Shown: positions 35,814-47,952, numbered from the stretch's first letter. The stretch: 64,000 bases of DNA from Oryza sativa Japonica Group (GCF_034140825.1 NC_089039.1:16912001-16976000); one strand, 5' to 3'. Notes: generated from the letters alone by a model not told the origin. Made by a program: numbers and translations.

Positions 35814-38330
35814 TCAGTGAACATTAATTACAAGCTGCTGGTGCTGCTCCTGGCCACTCATACTGTGCAAGTTTGATGCGTTTCTTCTCCGTTGATCCTG
35901 CAGAAACAGAGGAAGAGAAGGTATCATGACTGCGGACTATTATGCTCCTATAAGCCATTGAGCAGAAGTCAGTCAAGACTAACCTGAAGCAGCTGCAACC
36001 GAAACTGTCGTTGGCCCTGCTGAATCATGCGGACCATCCGCATGATAGCATAGAACGGCAACAAGATTCCAGCAGCCCGAAGTAAGAATATCTGCAATGC
36101 AACATTCCCCAGTTAGTTAATTTCAATTGATTAGTTTACTCCTCTGTTGAGATAGTGAACTCACTGTGACAAGGCTGAATGCACAGTGATCCGCCGCTTC
36201 AATTGTCACCACTGCAATGAGATGCCACACCAGCAGCATAATGGTGAACTGCACAAGAATCACAGATGATATCAGAATCCAGGAGACACCCTGAACGGCC
36301 TGCCAGACAATGGACAATTTCGCTTCAGCTGTCTCATACCGTTATCGTCAATGATCGGCACCATGAGGAGCAGTCTCCATTACCCGTCTGCGCCTCGGAT
36401 CCTGCATACTGCTCCTGATCCTCCTGAGAGAGTTCCTCAGGGAGCATCTCCTCGTCTCTGCAAAAGAAGGCTCTGCATCAGGCAGTGTACCGAGTTGGCA
36501 CATGTGTCCCCCATCTAATCCGATCTGGTGGTTGCAACTGCTGAAACCTTGCAGCAAGATGCAACCCCGGGTGATGATGTGAGTGTGACTAAGGTGGCCA
36601 CGTTAGCTGGAATGCTGGATGGCCGGGAAGGTGGATTTGTGCATTGACACCGTGTGATTTGGACGCACGCTCTTGACAGGACGCCTCACCGATGCATCCA
36701 CAGCTCATACTTCACGGTTTGATTTGGCTGTCTATCTGGTCATTTTTGGCATGATGCCCTATTGTACATTTTTGTTCAGATAATGGCATTTCACACAGCC
36801 TAACGCAATTGGTCAGTGTAGTTCTGTGTGGAAATGTTGCCAGCTGAAGCTTCTTTTTTTTTTCTCTCTTTTTATATTTTGTTGTGATGGTTCTGTGTGA
36901 AAACTGAGCTGCAGCTTTATCTCTGTAATCTCATTGGAGAACCACTAATCAGGCCAATGTAATATGCCAAGATGCATTACTGCATTTCTTGTCTTGTATT
37001 ATTGATAGATCTTAACATCTTAAGAGCTGTCACCGTGTCATTGTGGTCCCTAGTTTGGAAGGTATACTTGCCTTGTTGGTTGGGTCCTGTGGCTTATCTA
37101 GGACATCTTGGGGGATCTACCTGAGTGGCCATCTTAACATTAATAAATGGCTACACAGATCATCTCATCAACCACTGGTTGTTAGTATGCTAATCCTGTC
37201 TCTCATTGCATGATTGGTTGGTTCCTTGGTTGAAAACAGAGTGTTACCTACTGATTTAAGACTCCGTTTAAGGGCATGTACAGTGCTACATTACTGGTGT
37301 TGACAGTTCACAGTTGCATGATACTACTAGCCAGATAGGCTTAGATTAGAAACACCTTATCCTAAGAGCATTATCTTAATGATCTTTTCCTATCAGAAAT
37401 TGACAATGCAAGAGATGGAGGAGGTACCTGACAGTGACTGCCGTTTCAACAACCTGCACTTTCTTGGGAGGGATGGTGTAATCTGACTCAAAATTCTGTC
37501 AAGAAAAGCATCTTGTATTATTAAAAAAACAGGATTATGCATGAAAAATCTTTCAGAATGTCTTATTTAGGCGGCTAGTGTAATAGTTTATGAAAGGTTG
37601 GCAGAAGTTTACATTTTGCACAAGAAAAGTGCACTTTGCTTATGATTAGAAGCATTAGCTAACTTTCTTTTAACCCCAAAGAAATCTGTTACTTTATCCT
37701 CTAAACATAATGTTGCACAGCTACACATAATTACAAATCATAAATAAACAAGAAAAAAGGAGCTAGCTGTTTGGCACCTTTCCTGCACAAATTTCACCTT
37801 TCTAGCTAACCCCAATAAAAGTGGCTAGCTGTTTCACATTATACACGAATAGGTCATATGGTACACTAATGATCAAACACAAACTTTCACAAAGAAGAGT
37901 CTACCTGGAGGCAAATCTCACAGAGTGTGCTCCCCTTCTCATCACACCACCTCTGCACACATCCCCTGTGAGCATACTGCACATGCACAAATTAACAAAC
38001 ACAAACCATAAACACATCATTTTAGCCACTAACAAACTAGTAAATTAATCATCACAAGAACCATATCATGCATGTAACAACTACAAGAAATGCAGGGAAG
38101 GATCATGGATGGATGATCACTTGATCAGCTTGTAACTTTGTACCTACCTTGAGAGAGCCAGAGCATCCACAGGGGGACTCAATTGCAGCGCACCACTCAT
38201 CCTCCTCCTCATGGCAAATCCTGCACTGCCTCAGCAGCGAGGACGAGGACGATGACGAAGACGAAGAAGAAAACGAAGGAGAAGAGGGTTCAGAAGAGGA
38301 AGAGGAAGAAGAAAGCTCATGCTGTTCCAT
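35814..38330 (-). CDS. RING-CH (RINGv) membrane E3 ubiquitin ligase, 7 exons
   Basis: Seven exons on the minus strand, all GT-AG and in frame, encode 238 residues: 38330-38148, 37976-37905, 37495-37428, 36457-36340, 36248-36165, 36091-35984, 35897-35814. A Ser-rich N-terminus precedes a complete C4HC3 RING-CH finger at residues 36-83: CRIC, CGC, H-x2-C (HRGC) and CEIC. Two hydrophobic segments follow, [19 protein letters not shown] and [17 protein letters not shown], in the layout of plant RINGv proteins with the DUF3675 region. Such proteins are membrane-bound E3 ligases related to MARCH proteins; the substrate is unknown. The start is the ATG at 38330, because the preceding codon is GTG and an in-frame stop lies just upstream. 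Confidence 0.92.
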
Positions 38331-38451
38331 CACTTCCTCTCCTCCTCAATTCCTTCCAATACCTTGCTTTCTTGGCTGCTCAATAAGATATGCTCTGCTG
38401 CTGCTTTCTCTCACCCTCTCCCTCTTTTCTCCATGGCGACCAATGGTGGTG

Positions 38452-38459
38452 TTTATATA
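38452..38459 (-). promoter_or_regulatory. TATA box of the RING-CH gene
   Basis: On the minus strand this reads TATATAAA, about 120 bp upstream of the start codon, with a pyrimidine-rich leader between. Position and sequence fit a plant TATA box. Confidence 0.6.
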
Positions 38460-38551
38460 TGGCAGAGAATAACACCAAATGCAAGCAGTCACCTCATGGA
38501 AAGAGGAAAATCCAAGTGACTGTGTCATGGGGCCCACCAGCTACTAGTCTA

Positions 38552-38785
38552 TCGGCCTGTTTGGGGGAGCTTTAGATTCTGAGAAGCAGCTGTTTGATAG
38601 TCAGCTTCTGAGAATCTAAAAAAACTCTGAAACCCAGCTTCTCCAGCTTCTGGCTTCTTAGTTCATTTTTCAGAATTTGTAACTACAGATTCTTAGAAGT
38701 GTGGACTGTTTAGGGCAGCTTCTAGCAGAAGCATCTTTTGGGAAAAACTGCAACTGGGACAAGCTCCCCCAAATAGGGCCTATTA
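38552..38785. mobile_element. Tourist-like MITE upstream of the RING-CH gene
   Basis: The terminal repeats CGGCCTGTTTGGGGGAGCTT and AAGCTCCCCCAAATAGGGCC are near-perfect inverted copies. The interior repeats CAGCTTCT-type motifs. The 3-bp flank is ambiguous (TAT or CTA on both sides). It sits about 100 bp upstream of the TATA box and may lie within the promoter. Confidence 0.78.
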
Positions 38786-40937
38786 CTACTACCAACCATT
38801 TGTTAAAGAAAAAGATAAAACCTTTCATTTTGTTCCTAACTACTGTCACCTTTTGTCATCTGGTATTCTCATCTGCCATTTATCATGAGCCTAACTAATG
38901 CACGTTCGCCTTGCTCGTTAGGCGCGTAATCTTTGGCTTTCAGGATAAATATTTTGTATTTATATATATATTTCCAGCTGGTGGATAACTATTTTATCTT
39001 TAATTTCTTTTTTTGTTTACTTGAGACGCCTCAATACCTAACTAATAAAAAAGGAGTCAATGAAAGAAGACAATGAAAGAGCCAGTAACGGTCGCAATAA
39101 TCACTAGAATGCCACCTCATGACATGATGAAACGGCAGAGATAAGATAATCCACTCATCCTTTTGAGCACAAGCATTCCCCTTTTGCAAATGCTTTTGTT
39201 TCCCTTTTTCCTTTCCCACTTACATGGAATTGCAAATATTCTTTTAGGACTTTTCCTAATGTGTTCTTTCCCTCAGTGTCTATAAACCGACAAAAGGTGT
39301 AATATATATACTCCCGTAGTCCTAAATATACTTTTATCGTTAATTTTTTCCCTTAAAATATAGTTATTTCTTCACAGATTTATTATGACAGCAAAAGTAT
39401 GTATTTGTCAACAATTCTGCGAAGTGAGTTGCAAAATACTCTATGATAATGCATTAGCTGGAATTTTGTTCATATCTTTTAAGGTAATTTGGGTTAATTG
39501 ATTTTTCAGGTGGTCTTTGTTAAATGCGATTCCCTAAATCTAGTGGAATTGTTGTAAATGGTCCATCTGGGTCATCGCTCAGAAAATAGAAGTGGTCCTG
39601 GGACAAATTGAGGAGATTGGGTAGGAATTTGCATAGCTGTAAACTTTCATTCGTTCCTGTTCTTGTAATGAGACGGCTCTCATTTATTTGCAAAGCAAGC
39701 CTAGAGCGATGGACAATGGTCTAGTTGGTTAATTAAACCAGAGCAGAGTTCACAGAACCGATGAAAACCGCTTGATATTCGTTAGTTTCCAGATGATTCA
39801 CTCCGGCTCAAATCTAGAAAGCGCCAGGTAAACCGGTCTGTTCAAAAAATTTCAAAACTTTTGGTGAAATGTGTTCAAATTTCACTGGATTTCGCCAGTT
39901 TTCCAGTGGTATAATCTCATCAAACAATTGTGAAGCCATGCCCATATGGATAAGACAGACAATGAAGAGCTCCCTTATTTATTCCGCAACAGAAAAAAAA
40001 AAGAGGGCAAATTCCAGAAAACCTCATGTTTTACACTACTTTACATTTGAAAGTTTTTCACCCAAAAAACTTGCAAACGTTTATTAGATAGTCTCTTTTC
40101 TGAAATTTACTTTAAAAAAACAAGGAGAAGAAGAAGAACGGGCCGGACATGGGCTGCGAAGACCAGCTCCAAATCGGTGCTGCTTCTGGGCCTAGCCAGG
40201 CCGACGGTCTCTGATATGATCAGCTTTGGATCGGAAGTTGCTAGGTTGGGCCAAGTTGATCGAGGGTGCTTTCTAGACCTCTTCCATGGACCTTTTCTAT
40301 TTCACGGTGAAATTGAACCATTTTTCATAGTTCTTTCTTCTTTCTTTTTTAAGTCGTGGCAAAATTTCGAAGTGCAACTTAAAAGTTCACAGTAAACAAG
40401 TACAATCATCTAGGGGTGACTCAAAACTTTCTATTCGCTCAAACTCGAGGTCTTTTTTTAATTTTTTGGACGAATGCACTCGGGTTCTAAACAAGCCGAA
40501 TTGAGCTGTCTATAACTAACTACGTGCTATGATATATAAGAGATTTAACTTATATAACTAAATAAACAAAATCTCTTATATTATAAGACAACACTCTTTA
40601 GCTTAATGAACCAAGTTGTAAGCTACGTACTCATCATCATGCATTAAGCTTGTCAGTATATATATATATATATGTTAACACCATTCTTTATCTATTTTAC
40701 CTATTATCTTTTTCTTTAAACTTACTTTATTTGATTTGTGCTTACTTAATATACCCTTTACCACTCCCTACTTCCCATTTTGCTAATATATAATGAATAT
40801 TTAAATATTCAAAATATTTTTTTGTTTGGCCTTATTTTGTTCTAGTGATCTAAACTGAGGTGCTGCAAACTTGTAATAATCCGGCTCTAGCTTCCTATCA
40901 AATAAAGGCCGAAAACTCTTTTTCATCATTAAAAAAA
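38786..40937. other. Intergenic, AT-rich, no gene seen
   Basis: No coding region is supported. A degenerate MITE-like end (CTCCCGTAGTCCTAAATATA, about 39311) and a (TA)n tract at about 40657-40673 are the only distinct structures. Confidence 0.5.
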
Positions 40938-41914
40938 GGGAAAATTGTAATAACCATCCCAAATATCACTCTAAGTTTGAGATGCCCTCTTATAAGAAGA
41001 TTTGTTGCAAATCCCCACCTCCTAATTCACATTGGTTTGATTTAGGCAACTTCTCTCTATACATGCGTGAATCCTGGAGTATCTCGTGGTGAAATTAGCC
41101 AAGTCCCGTTCATCGTGATGATTTGTCAACAGGTCTCTTGTTTAGATTGTGTGGCCTTAATTTTTTATTAAACTGTATTGAAACCTACTATTTTGGGTCA
41201 TCTGACCAATTGCAACAGATGAAATCATGCAGTTCTAATCTAGCTATATGATTACTGCTTCGTGTTCAAATGTTTATGTATGCTCATTACGTCCGTGAAA
41301 AAAAAAATGGATTTGTTATTCAGTACACATGATATCGGTTTCGAATTTATATAACTAGTATACCATGAAAAACACAGTGAAAATATCCATGATAACACAA
41401 TGAAATGATCATCTTATACAGAACAAACAACATAATCTCTTGCTCCCGCCTAGTGGGACTCAGTTGATTTCGCTACAAGATTCTTCGGGAACAGGGCCGG
41501 CCCAGGGCATAGGCCGGTTGTGCGACCGCCTAGGGCCCAGGGCAGAGGGGGCCCCATCACTTACCACCCCCCTCTCTCTCTCCCAGCCCAGCCGCAGCCC
41601 AACAGAAGTTCAATCGCGTGCGATGATGCAATCACCGATCAGCGGCAAAGGCGCGTGCGCGATTGCGCGTCGCTTCGTCTGCCCGCGACTGCGACTTGCG
41701 AGACCGGAGAGGCGGAGATCGAGGCCGAGCCGTGTCGCTTCGTCATCCTGAAATCCCGAATTGCCGCCGATGAATCGGGAATCACGCATATGTGGAGAGA
41801 ATGTGCCTAAATCAAATCAAGATGAATTAGGAGGTGGGGATTTGCAACAAATCTTCTTATGGGGAGGCATCTTAAACTCAGAGTGATATTTGGGGTGGTT
41901 TTTGTAATTTTCCC
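40938..41914. mobile_element. MULE with ~145-bp terminal inverted repeats
   Basis: The left end GGGAAAATTGTAATAACC and the right end, read on the complement as GGGAAAATTACAAAAACC, start inverted repeats about 145 bp long. Both share CAAATATCACTCT, AAGAAGATTTGTTGCAAATC and CCCCACCTCCTAATTCA. The 9-bp flanks TTAAAAAAA (40929-40937) and TTTAAAAAA (41915-41923) agree at 8 of 9 positions. The interior contrasts sharply with the AT-rich ends: about 41480-41770 is GC-rich and holds GGGCCGGCCCAGGGCATAGG, a repeat-like motif, and CpG-rich sequence that may be captured. No transposase is present. Confidence 0.8.
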
Positions 41915-43616
41915 TTTAAAAAAAACACTAGCAATATAGCTCACATTGGCTCGCCGAGCCAGGCAAGCCAAGCTAATCTTTTAGTAGCTCGTCAAGATTC
42001 AAGATTAAAAAAAAAAAACAAACCAGATCTGTCTCGTTACCATAACAAATCTGATCGTGCCGCGTGTCTTACAAAAGAATCGTTATCCCCTTCTACAGTC
42101 ATTCCTACAGTAAAAATAATGCATTCCCAACTCACTTTCCAAGTGCAAGTGCGTGTACCATTAGTTGGGAATAGATCGATGCATTTTTGTAGCTTTGCAT
42201 GACTCACCCCTTTCACTCATCACACTCATGTATTTTCACTTTGCAAGCTGCCAAGCTATTCAGGGGACCAAAACGGCCGGTTTGATCGACGAGTCGATAG
42301 CTCCCCCGCTGGATGTATCTAATCCATTTGGTTTGGAGTTTGGATAAGATCATGAGACCCCGGCCGGCCACCTTCTTCTGCTGGTACTTGCATATCCTAT
42401 ACACCGGGGCTTACAATCTCAATTGGCTAACGGATTTTATCATTTTAAATCCTGTCCAAGGCTTCGATTATCGTTTTAATTAATTCGAATGGAATTTTGA
42501 TAAATTTCAAATAAACAGTTCGCGATGCACGTTTGGAGCCACGGTTTGAGATGCTCAAAATTTATTGAACTGCTCTGCACCTGGATAACTGGGTACTAGA
42601 ATTGGGTAGATGGGTAGACAGAGAGACGAGCACAAAAGGGATCATAGGTATTCATACGAATACCCAATGTTTTTTAAAAGTAGCTATCCATCTATGCAAA
42701 AGAATAATAATAATTACTCAATTGGTTAGTACATTTAATGGGCGTTGGGTTCAATCCCCATTCTTCCTGTGTCTTTTTTTTTCTGATTATTACTTTTCAA
42801 TAGATACATCCTCTTTTTCATATATAACATAAATATGTATCTTAAAATATTGTAATATAAATCTTGAATACCCACACTTTCAAAATCTTACGTTCGCCCT
42901 TGTGGGTAGATATTTCTACTTCGCCGTCACGCTGCGAGCACAAAGGAGAGAGGTCTCTGTCTGTCTGTCTGTCTTGTCGTGCGTACATTCTTGCTAATTG
43001 CTATCCAGTCCGGCGGCCTGCAGGATATCGGCAGCTGCTTGTGCAAGAGAAAACCGGCGACTCTTGTGCCGCAGCACGCAGTTTTGCTGACCTGCCAAAA
43101 AAAAACAAATTACCAGTGTGACCCTCTTCTCCTTATCCAACCAAAACCTTCTTCTATACAATCTTATTTTCATTTCTAGATGGATGTGAATGTGCAACCA
43201 CTGAAAGATCGATCAACGTCAAAATACATATAGTCCGTTTATTCGGGATTAAAAGAAACATATTACTAGAATTTAAACAAAATATTGCTAAGATGGTGTT
43301 TGAATCTCCTGAAGATATCAGATTAAGTGTTTCACGCAAAACGAGGTGGTAATAACGTGCGATTAATTGAGTTTTAATTATTACAAACTTAGAAAACGGA
43401 TTAATCTGATATTTTAAAACAACTTTCATATAGAAAGTTTTCGCACAAAACACACCATTTAATAGTTTGAAAAACGTGCCATAAAAATCTTTATCTTCGT
43501 CCAACTCTTGTTGGAGAAACGAACGGGACCTAAGTGAGTTCTACTACTGTAATCACTTCATGCTTCCTAAGCTTCTATTTATTAAGAAAAACTATATGTA
43601 TGAGTTTTTTTATAAT
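41915..43616. other. Intergenic, no gene seen
   Basis: No gene is supported. At 42717-42760 a tRNA-like pair occurs: an A-box-like run (ACTCAATTGGTTAGTAC) and a B-box-like run (GGGTTCAATCCCC). The spacing is too short for a functional tRNA, so it is at most a tRNA-derived repeat remnant. A (TCTG)n run lies near 42956-42972. Confidence 0.5.
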
Positions 43617-44312
43617 ACTTTTAATAGAAAAATAGCCGTGTGTTCCAACGGGTGAAGACTATTTTAATCTTATTATTGTTATACGATTTAACTAGGATAA
43701 AATTCGCTATATGAATTCGCTAGGATATATATTTTTTAGAAAATTATAAGCTGCAATTAGTAGTTCGACTTTCGTATCAAGTTAGCATGCGAGTTTTTTT
43801 AAAAAGAAATTTCTTATACGATTTATTTTGTATTTCCAAAAATAGATAAATTTAAAAACCGACCCAAACAAAAATTACGTACCAAAGTACCGGTAAAAAA
43901 CATCTTCAATTTTTATAATAGTAGAGAGAAATCTTCTATTTTTCGTTTTGTACCCTCGAATCTCTACTATTATAAAAATTAAAGATGTTTTTACTGGTAC
44001 TTTGGTATGTCATCTTGTTTGAGTCGGTTTTTAAATTCACTCGCTTTTAGAAATATAGATCATTGTTTGAGTCGGTTTTAAGTTCATTCGCTTTTGGAAA
44101 TAAAAAAGAGTCGTATAGGAAATCTCTTTAAAAAAAAACTTGCATGCTGATTACTTGAGACGATCAAACTCTTAATTGCAACTCATGATTTTATAAAAGA
44201 AACAAATTCAAGCGGATTCTTATAGTGAATTTCACATTAACTAAACCGTATAATAATAAGATGATTAAAATAATTTTTCTATTATAACGCACGGATATTT
44301 TTTCTAATATTA
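43617..44312. mobile_element. Large fold-back (inverted-repeat) element
   Basis: Two arms of about 330 bp are imperfect inverted copies around a ~30-base loop at about 43930-43962. Matching blocks include GTACCAAAGTACCGGTAAAA (left) with TTTTTACTGGTACTTTGGTA (right), TTTTTATAATAGTAGAGA, and the outer CCGTGTGTT and CCGTGCGTT ends. The right arm carries a short internal duplication of the TTTGAGTCGGTTTT block. It codes for nothing and has no recognisable transposase, so it is a fold-back or large MITE-like element. A transcript would form a long hairpin. Confidence 0.78.
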
Positions 44313-44600
44313 TTAGAATTAGATCATGCATCATCTATTTAGAACAAAAATGAACTCGTCAGTTGCGCGAAAATTGGTCCTCATGTCGACATGTCCCTAG
44401 CGCCAAACTACCTACCCTGTAGAAACTTCCTACCAACATGAAAATCGCCCCCTAGAAAATCATAAATTTCAACTCATACTTATCCCAAAGATATTCCGCA
44501 ACTGAAGGGCAAAACCGTCAAGCAGCAATGTTCGAAAGCATCACCGAAGCTAGCTTACTCCTGCCGCCAGCCCGCCATCAGCTAAGCATCCATCCATGTT

Positions 44601-44609
44601 CTATATAGA
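44601..44609 (+). promoter_or_regulatory. TATA box of the universal stress protein gene
   Basis: CTATATAGA lies about 130 bp upstream of the start codon, at a normal position for a plant core promoter. The inferred leader is about 100 bases. Confidence 0.55.
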
Positions 44610-44737
44610 AAGCTCTCCGGCTTGCTCAATCATCAGCAATTCAGCATTAGCAATACACAGTGTCAGATTGTCACCATATATAGTAGCCATCAATTGAAAC
44701 CACATAAGAGATCAGAGAGTTAATTAATCCGGCAGCC

Positions 44738-45677
44738 ATGGAGAACGTCACCGGAGGAGGAGGAGGAGGATCGCCGCGGCGGGTGGTGGTGGCGGTGGAC
44801 GAGAGCGAGGAGAGCATGCACGCGCTGTCGTGGTGCCTCTCCAACGTGGTCTCCGCCGCCGCCAAGTCCCCCGCGGCCGCGCCGCCGCCGGCCGTGGTCC
44901 TGGTCCACGCCCGGCCGGCGCGGCCGCTCTACTACCCGGTGATCGACGGCGGCGGCTACGTGCTGACCCAGGAGGTGATGGACAGCATGGACCGCTACAT
45001 GGCCACCGCCGCCGACTCCGTCGTCGCCAAGGCCCGCGACATCTGCACCGCCTTCCCCAATGTAACTTAGCTTTCTCTCAACTCCAAACTTTGACATTCT
45101 CGTTTTCCGTTAGCACGTTTTTTAGACGGTTAAATTATACGTTTCTAACAAAAAAAAACTTCTGTCTAGAAGTTATTTTTAGAAAATCTAATTATTCGTC
45201 TTTTAATTTTATAATAATTAACCATGTGCTAACGAGTTTTCTCAATGTCTATGTTAATAATATCCATTCAATTGCCTTAAACCAACGGGCCTTACAAGCG
45301 GAGGATTTTTTTTGACTTTACCATTCAATTGCCTTAAACCAACGGGCCTTACAAGCGGAGGATTTTTTTTTCCTAAAGTCAATTACATGGAAGACGTACA
45401 CACACGAATCACACTTATGGTGGTACGATTGACTGATCATCTCGTCTCCTCTGATGTGCAGGTGAAGGTGGAGACGCGGGTGGAGAAAGGGGACCCGAGG
45501 GATGTGATCTGCGGGGCGGTGGAGAAGGCCGGCGCGGACATGGTGGTGATGGGGAGCCATGGTTACGGTTTCCTGCAGAGGACGCTGCTGGGGAGCGTCA
45601 GCAACCACTGCGTCCAGCACTGCAAGTGCCCCGTCGTCGTCGTCAAGAGGCCCGGCACCAACGCCAAGGCCTCTTGA
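44738..45677 (+). CDS. Universal stress protein (UspA family), 2 exons
   Basis: Exons 44738-45061 and 45462-45677 encode 179 residues. The UspA fold is clear: the first strand RRVVVAVDESEESMHALSWC, then VVLVHARPARPLYYP, and the nucleotide-binding signature in exon 2, MGSHGYGFLQRTLLGSVS, which satisfies G-x2-G-x9-G-S. It ends in the usual CPVVVVK strand. Proteins with this signature bind ATP and are linked to stress and hypoxia responses; the specific role here is unknown. A Gly-rich N-terminal run (GGGGGG) precedes the domain. The start ATG is the first in a plausible leader after the TATA box. The intron holds a tandem 57-bp duplication. Confidence 0.93.
45264..45377. repeat. 57-bp tandem duplication in the USP intron
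   Basis: CCATTCAATTGCCTTAAACC followed by AACGGGCCTTACAAGCGGAG occurs twice with a period of 57 bases (starting 45264 and 45321), each copy ending in a T run. The copies are almost identical, so the event is recent. Confidence 0.88.
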
Positions 45678-46613
45678 TGCGCCAACTCCGCGGTCCAGGA
45701 TGCAATCTGTGGAATGTTGTGATAATATGGGTGTATGTATATAGTGGCCTTGGTGCAGAGTTTGTGTATGTGTAGTAGTACATGTTTTCCTTGTAGTAAC
45801 AAGTAACAACATTATTGCACTCTCTAATGTATATATGCAAATGCTAGGCTTGCTTCAGTTACTGTGCAACATCAGAGCATTACTATCTAAGATTGACTCG
45901 GTTATTCTAGTTCCCCAAATCGCTCACGTTGAAAAAGAAAAGATTGGGCTCCATTTCCTAACAATGCCCATAGGAACAAAGAAATTCCACAAGGAACCCA
46001 GCTACATTCCTAGACCCAAATATGACACCATTCCTATTTTAGCCCCAAGAATGTGAAATGTAATCCTACAAGCTACAAGCGAGCGTCTTCACATAAGATA
46101 TACAGTACAATCCTACAAGCTACAAGTTTATACACCAGCAGAAGCTTTGGGATCCATCTAGTTGAATCTGTTCTTAAAGGCTAATCAGCAACCAGAGTGA
46201 ATGACAAATCACATCCAAGGTAACTACACGGGTGGATTGGGGATGATAATTCAAATAAGCATGTAAATCCACGAATACCATACACTCAGAAAGACAAAAA
46301 AGATAACACATTCTGACGAATCACGAGCTGTAAGCAGTCAAGAAGCACTTCCAGTCATCCAGGCATCACAACAAAATATTGAGATGTGCTAATGCAAACA
46401 AGACAACCTTAAAAATGGATAACCAATTCTTATAGAAGATAATATTTCAGGTGCAATCCAACAGCATGGAACTGGGTTGCACAGAGCCAAACTACGCATG
46501 ATAAAACTTAAGTACCATAGTAATCTCCTTTGCCCTTACAGAACAGTGAAATAGGTTCAAAACTGTAGATCCAGAGATACAAGAAACATTCATAACCAAA
46601 AGGCTCCTCCACC
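45678..46613. other. Convergent 3' ends of USP and eL29 genes
   Basis: This is the 3' untranslated sequence of the two convergent genes and the short space between them. No other gene was seen. Confidence 0.5.
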
Positions 46614-47611
46614 TTACTCCTCGGATTCAGCCTCACCACTCTTCTTGTTGTGCTTCCTCGAGTACCTCTGGTTCCTGAGGAACTTTGGGTCCATCTATAA
46701 AAGCAATTTACAAAGAACCCAGGTAAGAACGCGGAAACAAGGCAACAGGATTCAATTTCAACATAACAGCGAGGACATTTGAATTGATTTCCGAAAACAA
46801 AATAAATCCTAAGAACAAAATAGGATGCAAGAATAAGCAACAAAATAGATTCCTACACACCACAAGACTATATAGACAAATTCAAAGTCGCTTCGACTTG
46901 TGATTAAATTGTTTATACTGTCCAGAAAAGTATATTGACATACACAGACGATTGCCCAAACTACCTGAGCACTGGGTCCAATGAACGTTGGACTTAATCT
47001 TTGGCTAATAATCATCAAACGGCAGGGCTAAAACCAAGCAAAATATCCAATTCCACAAGGCTAAGTGACACAGGAGTAGAAAGCCATTTTGAGAACTTAA
47101 GCAGTGAAATTGACACAGTTAATCGCAGGAAAACTCAGATAGGCACCTAACAAATTCCTGTCTAATATCGATGCAACTCGTACGGTTTCATATAACCACA
47201 TTACAACTGCATATAATGCCTAACTCAATAGTAAGGAGATTTTAATAACAGTCTAACCGACACTGTCATTCGAACATGGAAAACCTAGAACTGTCATTCG
47301 AACATTTCCAAAAGCCTCTAGCCACATATACACATTATTCGAACTGTAATTCAAACAAAAGGCAACACAGTATGAACAAATTTTTTGCAGTGAATTACTA
47401 TGTCCACATGAAGAAAACATCATTTTTGCAAGAAACCAAGGCAAGGCTACAGGATTGCAGGGAATCTGGATCTGAGAGTGAGAGAGAGGGAAGGAGCAAA
47501 GAGACGCACCCCCTTGGTGGAGGTCTGGCGGTGGCGCTTGGGCTTCTTGATGCCGTTCTTGTGCGCCTTGTACGACTGGTTGTGCGCCGTGTGGTTCTTC
47601 GACTTGGCCAT
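46614..47611 (-). CDS. RPL29: 60S ribosomal protein eL29 (L29), 2 coding exons
   Basis: Coding exons 47611-47510 and 46694-46614 give 60 residues, beginning [20 protein letters not shown] and ending [11 protein letters not shown]. This is the small, very basic eL29 of the large cytosolic ribosomal subunit, and 60 residues is the usual plant length. The intron (46695-47509) is GT-AG and keeps phase 0. A leader intron lies upstream (47643-47752), as is common for ribosomal protein genes, and the leader has a (CT)n tract just before the ATG. The promoter has the standard ribosomal-protein motifs (separate entry). Confidence 0.96.
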
Positions 47612-47642
47612 CTCCGATCTCTCTCTCTCTCTCTCACTCCAC

Positions 47643-47752
47643 CTAGAACAGGAATAGCAGATGAGGGTCAAACGAATCAGAGGAGAAACAGGAGGAGGAA
47701 GAGGAGATTTTGGGCGGATGCGCGAGGAGACGAGATGGTACGGTTCTCTTAC
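47643..47752 (-). other. Leader (5' UTR) intron of the eL29 gene
   Basis: On the minus strand, CGACGCCG is followed by GTAAGAGAACC and the intron ends TTCTAG before GTGGAGTGAG. These fit donor and acceptor sites of a 110-base intron placed between the leader start and the ATG. Inferred by sequence; no transcript was available. Confidence 0.6.
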
Positions 47753-47800
47753 CGGCGTCGAGAGAAGTCGCGAGCACGGGAGGAGGTCGGCGGCGGCGTC

Positions 47801-47917
47801 TAGGGTTTCGGGGATGGCTTGGACTCGAGGGCGAGTTTATATAGGGGAGGCCAGGAGGGGGATGGCTTCCCTAAGCCCGTGGTTGGATGGGCCGAAATTC
47901 GGCCCATTGTTTGGGCC
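47801..47917 (-). promoter_or_regulatory. eL29 promoter: telo box, TATA and TGGGCC motifs
   Basis: Reading toward the gene: TGGGCC/GGCCCA motifs at 47912-47917, 47901-47906 and 47888-47893, a TATA box TATATAAA at 47836-47843, and the telo-box AAACCCTA at 47801-47808, near the expected start of transcription. Site II (TGGGCC) and telo-box pairs are established features of plant ribosomal protein promoters bound by TCP-type factors. Confidence 0.75.
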
Positions 47918-47952
47918 CTGATCGAGCTGTTTTAACGGGCTAATTAGCAATA

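Noticed and set aside
42717-42760. tRNA gene suggested by A-box-like and B-box-like runs
   Set aside because: The boxes are too close and no acceptor stem or anticodon arm can be folded. At most it is a tRNA-derived repeat remnant.
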